64,000 nt of DNA from the NCBI RefSeq assembly GCF_050320395.1, contig NZ_CP144459.1, positions 1,984,001 to 2,048,000 of the forward strand. The letters are read 5' to 3'. The notes below the pieces were generated by a model. The model searched no databases and had not been told where the DNA came from. It was given only the letters and a program-made list of their open reading frames with translations. Positions 57,601 through 64,000 of this stretch are shown here, one piece after another. Made by a program: the position numbers and the translations under genes. Source of the stretch: Treponema_C sp050320395 (GTDB taxonomy: Bacteria > Spirochaetota > Spirochaetia > Treponematales > Treponemataceae). How positions within the stretch are numbered: position 1 is the stretch's first letter; every line of letters starts with the position of its first letter.

Positions 57601-58935
57601 GCCTGAAAAGTCGGGGCTTGATGCGGTCGCATCAAAAAATGTTTTTTCCGCAGTATAAGTACCGTTTTTTAAATCTGCAACAGTATTACCCTTACACAGC
57701 TTAATTTTTATTCCGCTTGCCGCATAATCGGTACCGGAAACAAGGGCGGTGCCGTCCCTATTCGGATACAATTCAACAGTTAAAGACGAAGAAGAGCCGA
57801 AAAGCATTGAAGCCGGGGAAGGAGTCGGAGCAGTTGAGCCTTCAGGGAAAATTACCGCATAAGCTCCTATAACTTTAAAGCCGGGGGACTTATCGGGATT
57901 TAAAGAGAATACACTCTTTTTTTGCAGCGGTATTATGCGCTTGTCAGATAAAATCGTTCGGGCCTGTGTATCGGTATGCCGCAAATCGAAAACGGCCTGT
58001 TCATGAGGGGTTCCGCCGTCTTTTCCCTTTTTACCGGAAAAATAATCGCTTATAACCTTGGCGGTATATTTATTTAAATCAATGGAGCCTTCTATTTCGT
58101 TTTTTACGTAATAAAAAGCCGATTCGTTTCCCGTCCCGTCTGCACTTCCGTTATACATACGGGCATTATCCTGCAAAGTTATCGTACTTTTTAAGGGTTT
58201 ATCGTTTCCGCCTGCAGCTGTCACCAAGTCATTGTAAGTCGGTTCAGACGAAGAAGCCATAACAATATTGACGGAATTTTCTTTGTTCTTTTTTGTTATA
58301 GGGGTTGCAAGTCTGTCGGCTTCAAGCCTGATTGAACTCAGTTCGTGCATATCCGCAGCCGAACCTACGATTTTCATAACGGCGCCGTATTGATCCGCAA
58401 CAGGAGCGGACGCATCATAAGTTGCCGACAATGAAGGGCGCTCAACAATAAAGACGGGAGGAGTATTATCAATCTTATAAGTTCTATTTAAAGTTACCGT
58501 TTTGCCGTTTTTATCGGTAAGGGTAATAATAACGGTGTACTGCCCGTCGGCAATCGGATACAGTTTTACCAGAGGATGGCCCGGTTCCTCACCGAGCGGT
58601 TCATTATTTACTTCAATTTCCCACTGTATTGTTTCTGCGGTTTGCGCAAAGGGCTTTGCGGAAAAAGAGCGGCTTCGTACCTTTGTTTCGTCATTTTCAA
58701 AAACGGCGTCAATGGATACAATCCCTTCATCGTCCTTTGCCGTGCCTTTAATGACAAAGCTTCCGCGTATAGGGGTTTCGCCCGCATCGGGATAGGTTAT
58801 TTGCCCCTTCGGCGGTAAAATATCTATGCCGCTGCCTAAGCCGACATATTGCTCGCAGGCCGAATACATAATTATACCGACAAAAGCCGCAGCTATCGAT
58901 ACCAACGTATTACGTATCGGTTTATGTGTTTTCAT
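51628..58935 (-). CDS. Giant surface lipoprotein with Ig-like repeats and C-terminal propeller-like region
   Basis: 2,435 residues, the largest gene here. The signal peptide (VSIAAAFVGIIMYSAC) ends in a relaxed spirochete lipobox with Cys at residue 27. The body is a chain of beta-rich, Ig-like or cadherin-like domains of about 90-110 residues, recognisable by repeated patterns such as IKGTAKDDEGIVSIDA, KGTAKDKPINGYPNGSGI and LMGSIVDEAASGLS with Gly/Asp-rich loops. The last 430 residues resemble propeller blades (GKPRIYLAYYDGIN, GGIHIAAFDSDTADLKYAYLS). It may be an adhesin or matrix-binding protein of the outer surface. GGAGGG stands 6 nt before the ATG. It has its own promoter (59023). Confidence 0.8.
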   Translation of the reverse strand: MKTHKPIRNTLVSIAAAFVGIIMYSACEQYVGLGSGIDILPPKGQITYPDAGETPIRGSFVIKGTAKDDEGIVSIDAVFENDETKVRSRSFSAKPFAQTAETIQWEIEVNNEPLGEEPGHPLVKLYPIADGQYTVIITLTDKNGKTVTLNRTYKIDNTPPVFIVERPSLSATYDASAPVADQYGAVMKIVGSAADMHELSSIRLEADRLATPITKKNKENSVNIVMASSSEPTYNDLVTAAGGNDKPLKSTITLQDNARMYNGSADGTGNESAFYYVKNEIEGSIDLNKYTAKVISDYFSGKKGKDGGTPHEQAVFDLRHTDTQARTILSDKRIIPLQKKSVFSLNPDKSPGFKVIGAYAVIFPEGSTAPTPSPASMLFGSSSSLTVELYPNRDGTALVSGTDYAASGIKIKLCKGNTVADLKNGTYTAEKTFFDATASSPDFSGVTQSGGLIKITKPLPPDIEPGFYRMNVEGRDVNNNGFVAYNDENKPSGGLLIVEFKAAGAPYIFPHQPNPYQKGNFTVSCTVENLAGGSVYYKLDNPAGEDVPAAAFVFDPKPGTTNVYEKLINTSSLTQEGDHVVHLRARVSNALYATSQVPFVLDKTPPEAAGLISDHVPANGTFSNWSHTFKGTAKDKPINGYPNGSGIERVIYKVGGKTGNTITYGDEIPAKLTPSSGSAPSYDWEAVVSFGQKMYNYVHVSVYDKAGNKTDKQFGPYEVNTDSPQIKFDDVRFSLGSTYVEASPVTLVKQNAVIGNGTSNESKKASFKIFAKNAFGIKTVKVSIGNGAEKDGIETGSSADYEEWTVQDVVLTEGNPNFKLYVESKSGTVTEWQTPVIVDFSAPTVRQTSPDLQNVFFKEIKLMGSIVDEAASGLSSGADPGTVTYQIGNSGFVTSHIAGGSELSKIEYTGGAWTITIPDIAKYQTGFGAALPSGSIGVYSIPVHIRVSDKAGNGVTSTEFRIKFDPAGGAPFAELNTPKADDALGGEILISGSAHVANPASGKSVKEIYLQLGQTQAQLEADTSWTLGGTDYGAAGGVKIYPASGNADVYYWNYILPDAVKAAILGSAQSKEVFLRVKAKNNDGLLGDWTPARKFTINTDVARFTGMKLVKSDGTSEDYSPNSVWLKGDAFKIKGAVSHSAGIKDTIKAESPSQLPLGYESLFTSGSSGWFTAQSSVPPGGFPGYTFEIPVKTFHYTKRAGNIQFNISAVDARTDGTPVPVTYPIILKYDNSQPSVAAGEYIVKSASALFSAGSFTADHLENDAEHLDNNKKDLYRVLVNNQVYTIQTISGTDVTLSNASSLNGTFDYGIVERPKMIFDGDGGSDYQITGIASDTGSGVQKVTAKLEIVKGTVLETVSVDMTRSDGSNKISRERGDMVSFKGSLNTEGVSNGKGRLTITAYDENDNAMSEQITDIIVKNKPIAIKKIVFKTDLSGNGAYESNEEFEVTDTGNFNSDRDFTVTVTAASSFTFKNPVKSELAVTLKGGYGTQAVVSLHKEGTPSGTIGDEIMSASGTITGAEYTVNLDLNGKLNIGDADEKKLFLKVADESIGTVPPASSVAPSVNPYWHAQADISVGLDVEDDIAPKGFIMPLFYNSNEGRITRPEDLPLVSVVYDTEEDTQTGVIKVKEPLGHIELASISDLGNNHPSVSGKVMLRGIAYDNIRLKTLTLSGAGIAAVSNEFTNGAWSPSSALKVVKNGLSNTGHYVEWEYEWTTDTPAKAKTITLTVTDAKASPNSSTASTVSEPVQQQGSRPGDRALILDTGETAVKHQFIRLYEGDKSYLVQVKNVSSTQEGSQFKTMVTWDTVSVPLSITHYKLYTDTSHKPSLTVNIVPYVIKMETALSKLGGINDPDLYARTALGRYPVQDKEKIKIHGFNLTGAAATVGGVSSGTLSGTSSPWELTLASNVKSGKLDFTVGASPNQVKAVNNGNNNDKPYNKVPKTANNDKLTDDLWLDVWQFNDKAARPHRGVITEPVMHINPSNGMIGFAFANGPDFFSMSNGTGNSYERWQRNYDDYGNVDFIYDSEGNSHGVVVGRDINSGGNQGGKFTYFSSKWGISSITNQAANYDDTKGRRLEAIGQIGDMNGAGGTILDKTRIQHPSLAAVIASDAGKPRIYLAYYDGINDQIRFKYGTNDKAAAADFGQFKDQETTRAVTPYNQNNVGIVAGKYKNGSAVVDTGNVTGTYLSLGVVSGAHAASDTAVLIWFDETNRMLKYTYKTDPQNGSHASQSGDGNGTWSIPIDVFDKMNVGEYCKIAVDKAGGIHIAAFDSDTADLKYAYLSSYSDTAFKRSTVDSYGITGTHITLDVAYTAAGTAGKPVPYIGYYSASAGRSKLAYLVDTATGVSGSAQGTDDTGYFTGKWEVSVVPTASRVQQDNINVGIWKTSGGVIKDSTTGVSDSNISDGKIYGNGTANPVLAYAIRQAMNGYIETAQKK

Positions 58936-59022
58936 ATACGCCCTCCGATCCTATAAAGCGCCTCCCCTATCGTTATCGGCATGTTTTTATATAAACTTTA
59001 TAAAAACTCCGAACTCACGTAT

Positions 59023-59028
59023 ATTATA
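59023..59028 (-). promoter_or_regulatory. Extended -10 of the giant lipoprotein gene
   Basis: Minus-strand TGT-TATAAT. A TTGTGT is found 19 bp further upstream (59048-59053). The leader is about 80 nt. Confidence 0.55.
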
Positions 59029-59107
59029 ACATAAATATATAAAAAAAACACAATCGGAACTTAAAAGCGGATATCCGCGTAAGCCGGCAGATACGATAAA
59101 ATGTCCT

Positions 59108-60259
59108 TTAAATAAGGGAAACGACAAAGCCGTATTTTAAGCGCGGGAAAACCGCATTGCCTGAGGGCAGCGCCTGTACTATACCGCAAAAGGTGCGGTC
59201 GGGTAAAAAAACGGCAAGGTTCAAAGGCTCGCATACAGGGGCTGCGAAAAATCGTTTTGTATACAGGTTAAAGGCGTTCTCAAGGTTTTCAAAATCTTCA
59301 AAAAAAGCGGCTTTTAAAGGCTTACCGTTTATAAAATCAAAGCGGCGCCCTTCGCGCAGTGTAAGCCGAATAAAGCCGCAGTATTCGGCAATGCTCGGGT
59401 CAAAACTCATAAGCGAGTGTAGGATTGTATCTTCATTTTGCGGCCGAACATCATCGGTACGCTGCAGAGCTTCATCGCAAAAAGAGCTCATACCGCCGTT
59501 TTCGGTGCGGCGGACAACCGACTCTATTGTAAAGTCTTCCAGTTCATCGGCAAAAGCGGCCTGCTCCAAAGAAAAACAGCCGACCTTCGTGCGCTTTAAG
59601 CCGATTAAATGAGCGGCCGAATTGCAGGAGAGGGCGATGTCGCGGGCAAGACTTCTTATATACGTTCCCTTGGAAACGTGAAACAAAACGCGCGCACAGC
59701 TCACCCTGTTTTCGGGCGTTAAGCGCGTTTCAAGGATTTCGCTTTTAAATACGGTAACGGGACGCGCGGGAATATCTTGAAGTTTTCCTTCGCGGGCAAG
59801 CTCGGAAGCACGTTTTCCGTTTACATGAATTGCGGAATAGGCAGGGGGGCTTTGCATAAGATTGCCTCGAAACCGTTCCAGAGCGGCGCTAAAATCGGCA
59901 CTGTCGGGAAGAGGGGCGCTTCTTATAACCGAACCTGAGGGGTCTAAGGTATCGGTTTCTTCGCCGAAAGAGATAACCGCTTCATAGGTTTTATCGAAGA
60001 GGGTAAAAAAGGGTACCAGGCGCGTAAGGCTTCCGGTTAATACGACAAGCAAACCTTCCGCAAAAGAGTCGAGGGTGCCCGTATGCCCTACCTTTTTTGT
60101 GTGCAGGGCTTTTTTAATACAGCCTAAAGAAGAAAAACTGGTTAAACCGCTTTTTTTTGCGTACGGTAAAATCCCGGACAGGGCGGCATAATTGCCGGCG
60201 GCATAATTGCCGGCGGCAGTCATACCGGCAGCAGAATTGCCGGCGTCGGAAAAACTCAT
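59108..60259 (-). CDS. truB: tRNA pseudouridine-55 synthase
   Basis: A 383-residue TruB that makes pseudouridine 55 in the T-loop of tRNAs. The catalytic motif is KVGHTGTLDSFAEGLLVVLTG near residues 55-75 with the Asp; YEAVISFGEETDTLD, PPAYSAIHVNGKRASELARE and GTYIRSLARDIA are the standard motifs. The last 60 residues are a PUA-like region. The N-terminus carries a short tandem repeat (AAGNY units) coded by a 15-bp repeat. It overlaps rbfA by 4 bp (ATGA) as the last gene of the nusA-infB-rbfA-truB operon. This order is the classic bacterial one. Confidence 0.92.
   Translation of the reverse strand: MSFSDAGNSAAGMTAAGNYAAGNYAALSGILPYAKKSGLTSFSSLGCIKKALHTKKVGHTGTLDSFAEGLLVVLTGSLTRLVPFFTLFDKTYEAVISFGEETDTLDPSGSVIRSAPLPDSADFSAALERFRGNLMQSPPAYSAIHVNGKRASELAREGKLQDIPARPVTVFKSEILETRLTPENRVSCARVLFHVSKGTYIRSLARDIALSCNSAAHLIGLKRTKVGCFSLEQAAFADELEDFTIESVVRRTENGGMSSFCDEALQRTDDVRPQNEDTILHSLMSFDPSIAEYCGFIRLTLREGRRFDFINGKPLKAAFFEDFENLENAFNLYTKRFFAAPVCEPLNLAVFLPDRTFCGIVQALPSGNAVFPRLKYGFVVSLI
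60183..60242. repeat. 15-bp tandem repeat inside the truB N-terminus
   Basis: Two perfect units (GCGGCATAATTGCCG, 60183-60197 and 60198-60212) followed by two diverged units. In frame, it encodes a five-residue repeat; changes in copy number would not shift the frame. Confidence 0.8.
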
Positions 60260-60612
60260 AACTCCTGCCGTTCAAGAGCATTGAGTTTGCGCACCATATC
60301 CATACCCTCTTTTATGCTCGTGTCGGCAATAAAGGTCAGTTTGGGAAATTGACGCAGCCTGAGCTTTTTACTCAGCGAGGTTTGAATAAAGCCCGCAGCG
60401 CTTTCCAAGCCTTTTACGCCCTTTTCGGTGGATTTATCGGCTAAAAAACTTGAAACATAGACCTTTGCATAAGACAAATCGCGGCTTACTTCAACCCGGT
60501 TTATGTTTAAAAAGGTGGAAACGCGCGGGTCTTTTATCTGCTCCGATAAAATCATCGAAGCGATTTCTTCACGGATTTGCTCTCCCAAACGTATAAGGCG
60601 GAACTCTCCCAT
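60256..60612 (-). CDS. rbfA: Ribosome-binding factor A
   Basis: A 118-residue KH-type protein that matures the 30S subunit. Family pattern: RLGEQIREEIASMILSEQIKDPRVSTFLNINRVEVSRDLSYAKVYVS, then FIQTSLSKKLRLRQFPKLTFIAD. Length is normal. Its start lies 6 bp after the infB stop and its end overlaps truB, so all three are co-translated. It is a cold-shock associated assembly factor in other bacteria. Confidence 0.93.
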   Translation of the reverse strand: MGEFRLIRLGEQIREEIASMILSEQIKDPRVSTFLNINRVEVSRDLSYAKVYVSSFLADKSTEKGVKGLESAAGFIQTSLSKKLRLRQFPKLTFIADTSIKEGMDMVRKLNALERQEL

Positions 60613-60617
60613 CGGCC

Positions 60618-63287
60618 TTATTCTCCTTCCGCTGTTCCGGCTCCCGTGTCGGAAGCGGCTTCGCCCGCTTTGGCATTTTTACCCTTGCCTTTTTTAGGCA
60701 GAGGTTCGCTGTCGGTAAGTTTACGGGCAACTTCCACGTATTCGAATACTTCCAGTTGGTCGCCGACTTTTATATCCTGCCACTGGTCTATGCCGACACC
60801 GCACTCAAAACCGCTTTTAATTTCTTTTGCATCGTCTTTAAAGTGCTTGAGAGAAGAAACCTTACCGGTATAAATAACGATACCGTCGCGGATAACGTTG
60901 ACGCTGCTTGTACGCTTGATAAGCCCCTGGGTAACGTAGGAACCGGCGATAAGGCCGACCTTGGGTACTTTGAAAGTATCGCGTACTTCGAGCATACCGA
61001 TAACTTCTTCTTTTACGTCCGGCTTTAACATACCTTCCATCGCAAGGGTGATTTCTTCAACCGCCTTGTAGATGATATTGTATTTGCGGATATCGACCTT
61101 TTCCTGTTCGGCCAGCACCTTCGCCTTGGGCGTGGGGCGCACGTTAAAGCCGATGATAATCGCGTTCGAGTCGGCGGCGGCAAGCATAACGTCGCTTTCG
61201 TTGATGGCGCCTGCGGACGAATGTATAACTACAAGGCGTATATCGCGCGTTGAAAGTTTTTCAAGCGACTCTTTAAGGGCTTCGGCCGAACCTTGCAGGT
61301 CGGCTTTTACGATAACCTTGAGTTCCATAACTTCGCCCGCATCGATTGTATCGTAGAGGTTATCGAGTGTAACCTTTTTAATATTTTTAGCGTCCTCAAA
61401 GCGCTTTAATTCCTGACGCTTTAAAGAAACGGCGCGCGCTTCGCGTTCGGTTTCCGTAACCTGGAAGGGATCGCCCGCATTCGGCATTGCTTCCAAACCG
61501 AGGATTTCAACCGGCATGGAAGGAGATGCTTCTTCTATTTTTTGACCGCGGTCGTTAAAGATGGCGCGCACACGGCCGGAATAGACGCCTGCAACATAGG
61601 GGTCTCCCGTGCGTAAAATTCCGCGCTCCACAATGATGGTTGCGACAACACCGCGTCCGTGATCTATGCGCGATTCTATAACCTTTCCTTCGGCGCGGCA
61701 TTTCCAGTTTGCCTTTAATTCAAGAATTTCGGCCTGTAAAAGTACCGCATCCAACAGTTCGTCCAAACCTTCTTTTTTTAAGGCGCTGATTTTTACAAAC
61801 TGGGTTTGTCCGCCCCATTCTTCGGGCATAAGGCCCATATCGGAAAGCTGGGTCATCACCTTATCGGGATTCGCTTCGGGCTTATCTATTTTGTTTACCG
61901 CAACGACAATCGGAACATCGGCGTCCTTTGCGTGATTTATAGCTTCCACCGTTTGGGGCATAACTCCGTCGTCGGCGGCAACCACCAAAATAACGATGTC
62001 CGTAACCTTTGCACCGCGCGCTCTCATCATCGTAAAAGCTTCATGGCCGGGAGTATCCAAAAAGGTTATGCGTCCCTTGGGCGTTTCGACCATATAAGCG
62101 CCGATGTGCTGGGTAATGCCGCCGAATTCGGTTGCGACAACGTTTGTACTGCGGATGGCGTCCAAGGTTTTTGTTTTACCGTGGTCTACGTGACCCATAA
62201 TCGTAACAACCGGCGGGCGGGCAGCCATAGCGTCTTCGGAATCTTCTTCGGTTGCAATAACCGTCTCTTCATATAAACTGACGACTTTTACATCGCAGTT
62301 GTATTCCGAGGCAACGAGGGTTGCCGTATCGGAATCTACGGACTGGGTAATGGAAACCATCATACCCATTGACATAAGTTTGGCAATAATTTCCGATGCC
62401 TTTAAGTTCATCTTTTTTGCCAAATCGGAAACGGAAACGGTTTCCATAATTTCTATTTTTTCGGGAACGACATTCGCCTTTGTTATTTGCTTTTTCTTTT
62501 GATTAAAGAGTTTATCCTGTAAATCTTCTTCGCGGTCTTTGCGTGAATAAACGGTTTTCTTTTTTGTAAACGTTTTTTTCGAAGGCGTTTTTTTAGCTTC
62601 GGGCATCGGGGATGCGGGAGCACCGAATCCCTGACGGGGCATAAAGCCCGGACGCCTTCCCTCGCCGGGAGAACGCGGAGTAAAGCCGCCGCGTCCGCCT
62701 TGGGCACCGCCTGCTCTAAAGTCACGTCCGCCTTCGCGCGCGCCGTCCCGGCCGTTTTTACCTGCAAAACTGCCTCTTGCACCCTGCCCTCCGGGAGCAC
62801 GGTCGTTACGATTTTGATAGCTTTCGCGCGCTTGGGCACCGGTAAAGCCGCCGTCGGGATAAGAGCGTCCGCCTTCGTTATAGGATCGGGTTCCTCGTCC
62901 TTGAAATTTTCCGGCCGTACCCGTACGGGAGCGGCCTGCAAGGTTACCCTGTTTTATATTCGGACGCTGAGGACTTAGTTCGGAAATTGAAGAGACTTTT
63001 TTTACGGGTGCATTTTCCGCAGGAGCGGACTCGGGGGCAGGCTTTACAGCTGCCGGAGCCTGCTTTTGTACGGGAGCGGAGGAAACCGGTACGGTTTTTA
63101 CCGAAACTTTTACCGCAGCCGGTGCTTCACTCTTGGATACGGTGTTTTTCTTTTTTACGACCACCTTTCTTTTTTCCGCCGCGGCCGCATCCGCAGACAC
63201 TGCCGATGCAGACCCCATGGGAGAGGTGTGCTCGGGTTGTTTTTTGTGCACCCTGATTTTAGTCTTTTTTTCCAATTCTTCCGTCAT
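60618..63287 (-). CDS. infB: Translation initiation factor IF-2
   Basis: An 889-residue GTPase that places initiator tRNA on the 30S subunit. The N-terminal 250 residues are a low-complexity region rich in Pro/Ala, then Gly/Arg (RGSFAGKNGRDGARE, GGAQGGRGGF). IF2_N near 280-330 (VSDLAKKMNLKASEIIAKLM) precedes the G domain: G1 GHVDHGKT near 363, G3 DTPGHEAF, G4 NKID and G5 SALK. Domains II-IV follow. A C-terminal Lys/Gly-rich tail ends the protein. The large Gly/Arg section is longer than in most bacteria. It starts 6 bp after nusA. Confidence 0.94.
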   Translation of the reverse strand: MTEELEKKTKIRVHKKQPEHTSPMGSASAVSADAAAAEKRKVVVKKKNTVSKSEAPAAVKVSVKTVPVSSAPVQKQAPAAVKPAPESAPAENAPVKKVSSISELSPQRPNIKQGNLAGRSRTGTAGKFQGRGTRSYNEGGRSYPDGGFTGAQARESYQNRNDRAPGGQGARGSFAGKNGRDGAREGGRDFRAGGAQGGRGGFTPRSPGEGRRPGFMPRQGFGAPASPMPEAKKTPSKKTFTKKKTVYSRKDREEDLQDKLFNQKKKQITKANVVPEKIEIMETVSVSDLAKKMNLKASEIIAKLMSMGMMVSITQSVDSDTATLVASEYNCDVKVVSLYEETVIATEEDSEDAMAARPPVVTIMGHVDHGKTKTLDAIRSTNVVATEFGGITQHIGAYMVETPKGRITFLDTPGHEAFTMMRARGAKVTDIVILVVAADDGVMPQTVEAINHAKDADVPIVVAVNKIDKPEANPDKVMTQLSDMGLMPEEWGGQTQFVKISALKKEGLDELLDAVLLQAEILELKANWKCRAEGKVIESRIDHGRGVVATIIVERGILRTGDPYVAGVYSGRVRAIFNDRGQKIEEASPSMPVEILGLEAMPNAGDPFQVTETEREARAVSLKRQELKRFEDAKNIKKVTLDNLYDTIDAGEVMELKVIVKADLQGSAEALKESLEKLSTRDIRLVVIHSSAGAINESDVMLAAADSNAIIIGFNVRPTPKAKVLAEQEKVDIRKYNIIYKAVEEITLAMEGMLKPDVKEEVIGMLEVRDTFKVPKVGLIAGSYVTQGLIKRTSSVNVIRDGIVIYTGKVSSLKHFKDDAKEIKSGFECGVGIDQWQDIKVGDQLEVFEYVEVARKLTDSEPLPKKGKGKNAKAGEAASDTGAGTAEGE

Positions 63288-63293
63288 GTAATC

Positions 63294-64000
63294 CTACTCT
63301 TCGTCCTCATATTCAAAACTTAAACCGATACCGCAACCGGGACAGTTTGTCATATCGGTTGTTATCCGAGCCCCGCATTCGGGACATTCATATACTTCTT
63401 CGGCTGCACCGGACAGGGAATCCTCCGCTTCCGTTCCGGTAAGGCCGCTTGTTTCACTTCCCCGTTCTTCGGCTTGTGCGGGAGTATCTTCAGCTTCGTC
63501 TTCTTCAACAAATTCAACCGTTTGCTCAATAAGCGAAGCTATTTTTTCCATATCCTCGGAGGAAATATCTTCAAATCCGCTCAGCTTTCCTTCGTCCTTA
63601 GCCGAAATAAAATCCTGAATATCGCTTATGCCGTGCGCTTCCAAAATGCCGACAATTTCCTTATCGACACCGGGAAGCTCTGCAAGGGAAGTAATTTCAT
63701 ACACTTCATCGGAGCCGCTGAACAAATTTTGAGCCGCTTTTCGGGATTCGGCCAAAAGCTCATCAAAGTCTTCGTACTGCTCTTCGGTTTTAACGTCGAT
63801 ATTCCAATCGGCCAAACGGTTTGCCAAACGCACGTTTAAGCCCTGCTTGCCGATTGCAAGCGAAAACTGGGTTTCGGGAACCACCGCCAAAGCCTGACGT
63901 TTTTCTTCGTCCAAAATAACAACACCGGTAACTTCGGCCGGAGAAAGCGCATTTTTTATAAATACGCGCGGGTCGGGGTCATACGGAACAATGTCGATTT
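63294..64000 (-). CDS. nusA: Transcription factor NusA (C-terminal part; start outside window)
   Basis: The last 235 residues of NusA, a pausing and termination factor. Within the window: the second KH domain (IDIVPYDPDPRVFIKNALSPAEVTGVVIL, then LAIGKQGLNVRLANRLADWNIDVK) and an acidic linker with one helix-hairpin-helix-like domain (ITSLAELPGVDKEIVGILEAHGISDIQDF). After an acidic stretch the protein ends in a CxxC-x12-CxxC zinc-ribbon-like module (YECPECGARITTDMTNCPGCG), which is not part of standard NusA. The frame is open to position 64000; the ATG at 63914 is internal. Confidence 0.92.
   Translation of the reverse strand, partial: IDIVPYDPDPRVFIKNALSPAEVTGVVILDEEKRQALAVVPETQFSLAIGKQGLNVRLANRLADWNIDVKTEEQYEDFDELLAESRKAAQNLFSGSDEVYEITSLAELPGVDKEIVGILEAHGISDIQDFISAKDEGKLSGFEDISSEDMEKIASLIEQTVEFVEEDEAEDTPAQAEERGSETSGLTGTEAEDSLSGAAEEVYECPECGARITTDMTNCPGCGIGLSFEYEDEE

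Overview
The window looks like a chromosomal segment of a host-associated spirochete of the genus Treponema. The evidence is a Trep_Strep-type ECF substrate-binding membrane protein, a UPF0164 (FadL-like) outer-membrane protein of the family described from T. pallidum, very large spirochete-type surface proteins, and an rRNA operon with a tRNA-Ile(GAT) spacer. No phage, integrase, transposase or CRISPR array was seen.

Layout. 1-7410: a minus-strand transport operon, read tetR, ABC half-transporter, methyltransferase, ABC half-transporter, ECF S component, EcfT (cut by the window edge). It is controlled from two near-identical promoter/operator sites, and a tandem 230-bp hairpin-rich repeat lies just in front of the S-component gene. 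7505-9400: the remains of a PIN-type toxin-antitoxin pair, then two exported small proteins (one with MORN repeats). 9556-16532: U32-family RNA-modification protein, ssb, a 650-residue spirochete protein of unknown function, hisC and a phosphodiesterase-like metalloprotein. 16544-18811: a corA magnesium channel gene with an upstream leader ORF, coupled to an exported SUMF1-like protein. 18897-24328: lolA-like, rodZ, rimO and uvrD in one tight operon.

24344-30404: the rRNA operon on the minus strand (16S, tRNA-Ile, 23S, 5S), with its promoter and a terminal region containing a perfect 163-bp duplication and many hairpins. 30462-40309: a small coiled-coil protein, a 1,660-residue membrane sensor phosphatase with a sialidase-like ectodomain, a 1,000-residue exported repeat protein, and the divergent UPF0164 protein. 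40320-51550: GH57-like protein with DUF4912 partner, pseudouridine synthase, methyltransferase, hisH-hisF, an EAL-domain c-di-GMP phosphodiesterase, queD-like, CYTH, DUF975, sppA and galK. 51628-58935: one 2,435-residue lipoprotein. 59108-64000: the nusA-infB-rbfA-truB translation operon, with nusA cut by the window edge.

Most genes have a good AGGAGG-type ribosome site matching the anti-SD end of the local 16S gene. A distinct group of genes (tetR, U32, the 649-residue protein, UPF0164, RluA-like, methyltransferase, queD, CYTH) instead carries a sigma70 -10 hexamer only 4-9 nt before the start codon, which predicts leaderless mRNAs.

The strongest candidates for new biology are: (1) the tandem 230-bp structured element before the ECF S component, within a TetR-controlled importer plus methyltransferase operon; (2) the duplicated hairpin modules behind the rRNA operon; (3) the corA leader ORF; and (4) the leaderless promoter class. 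All statements are from reading the sequence; no database search was run.
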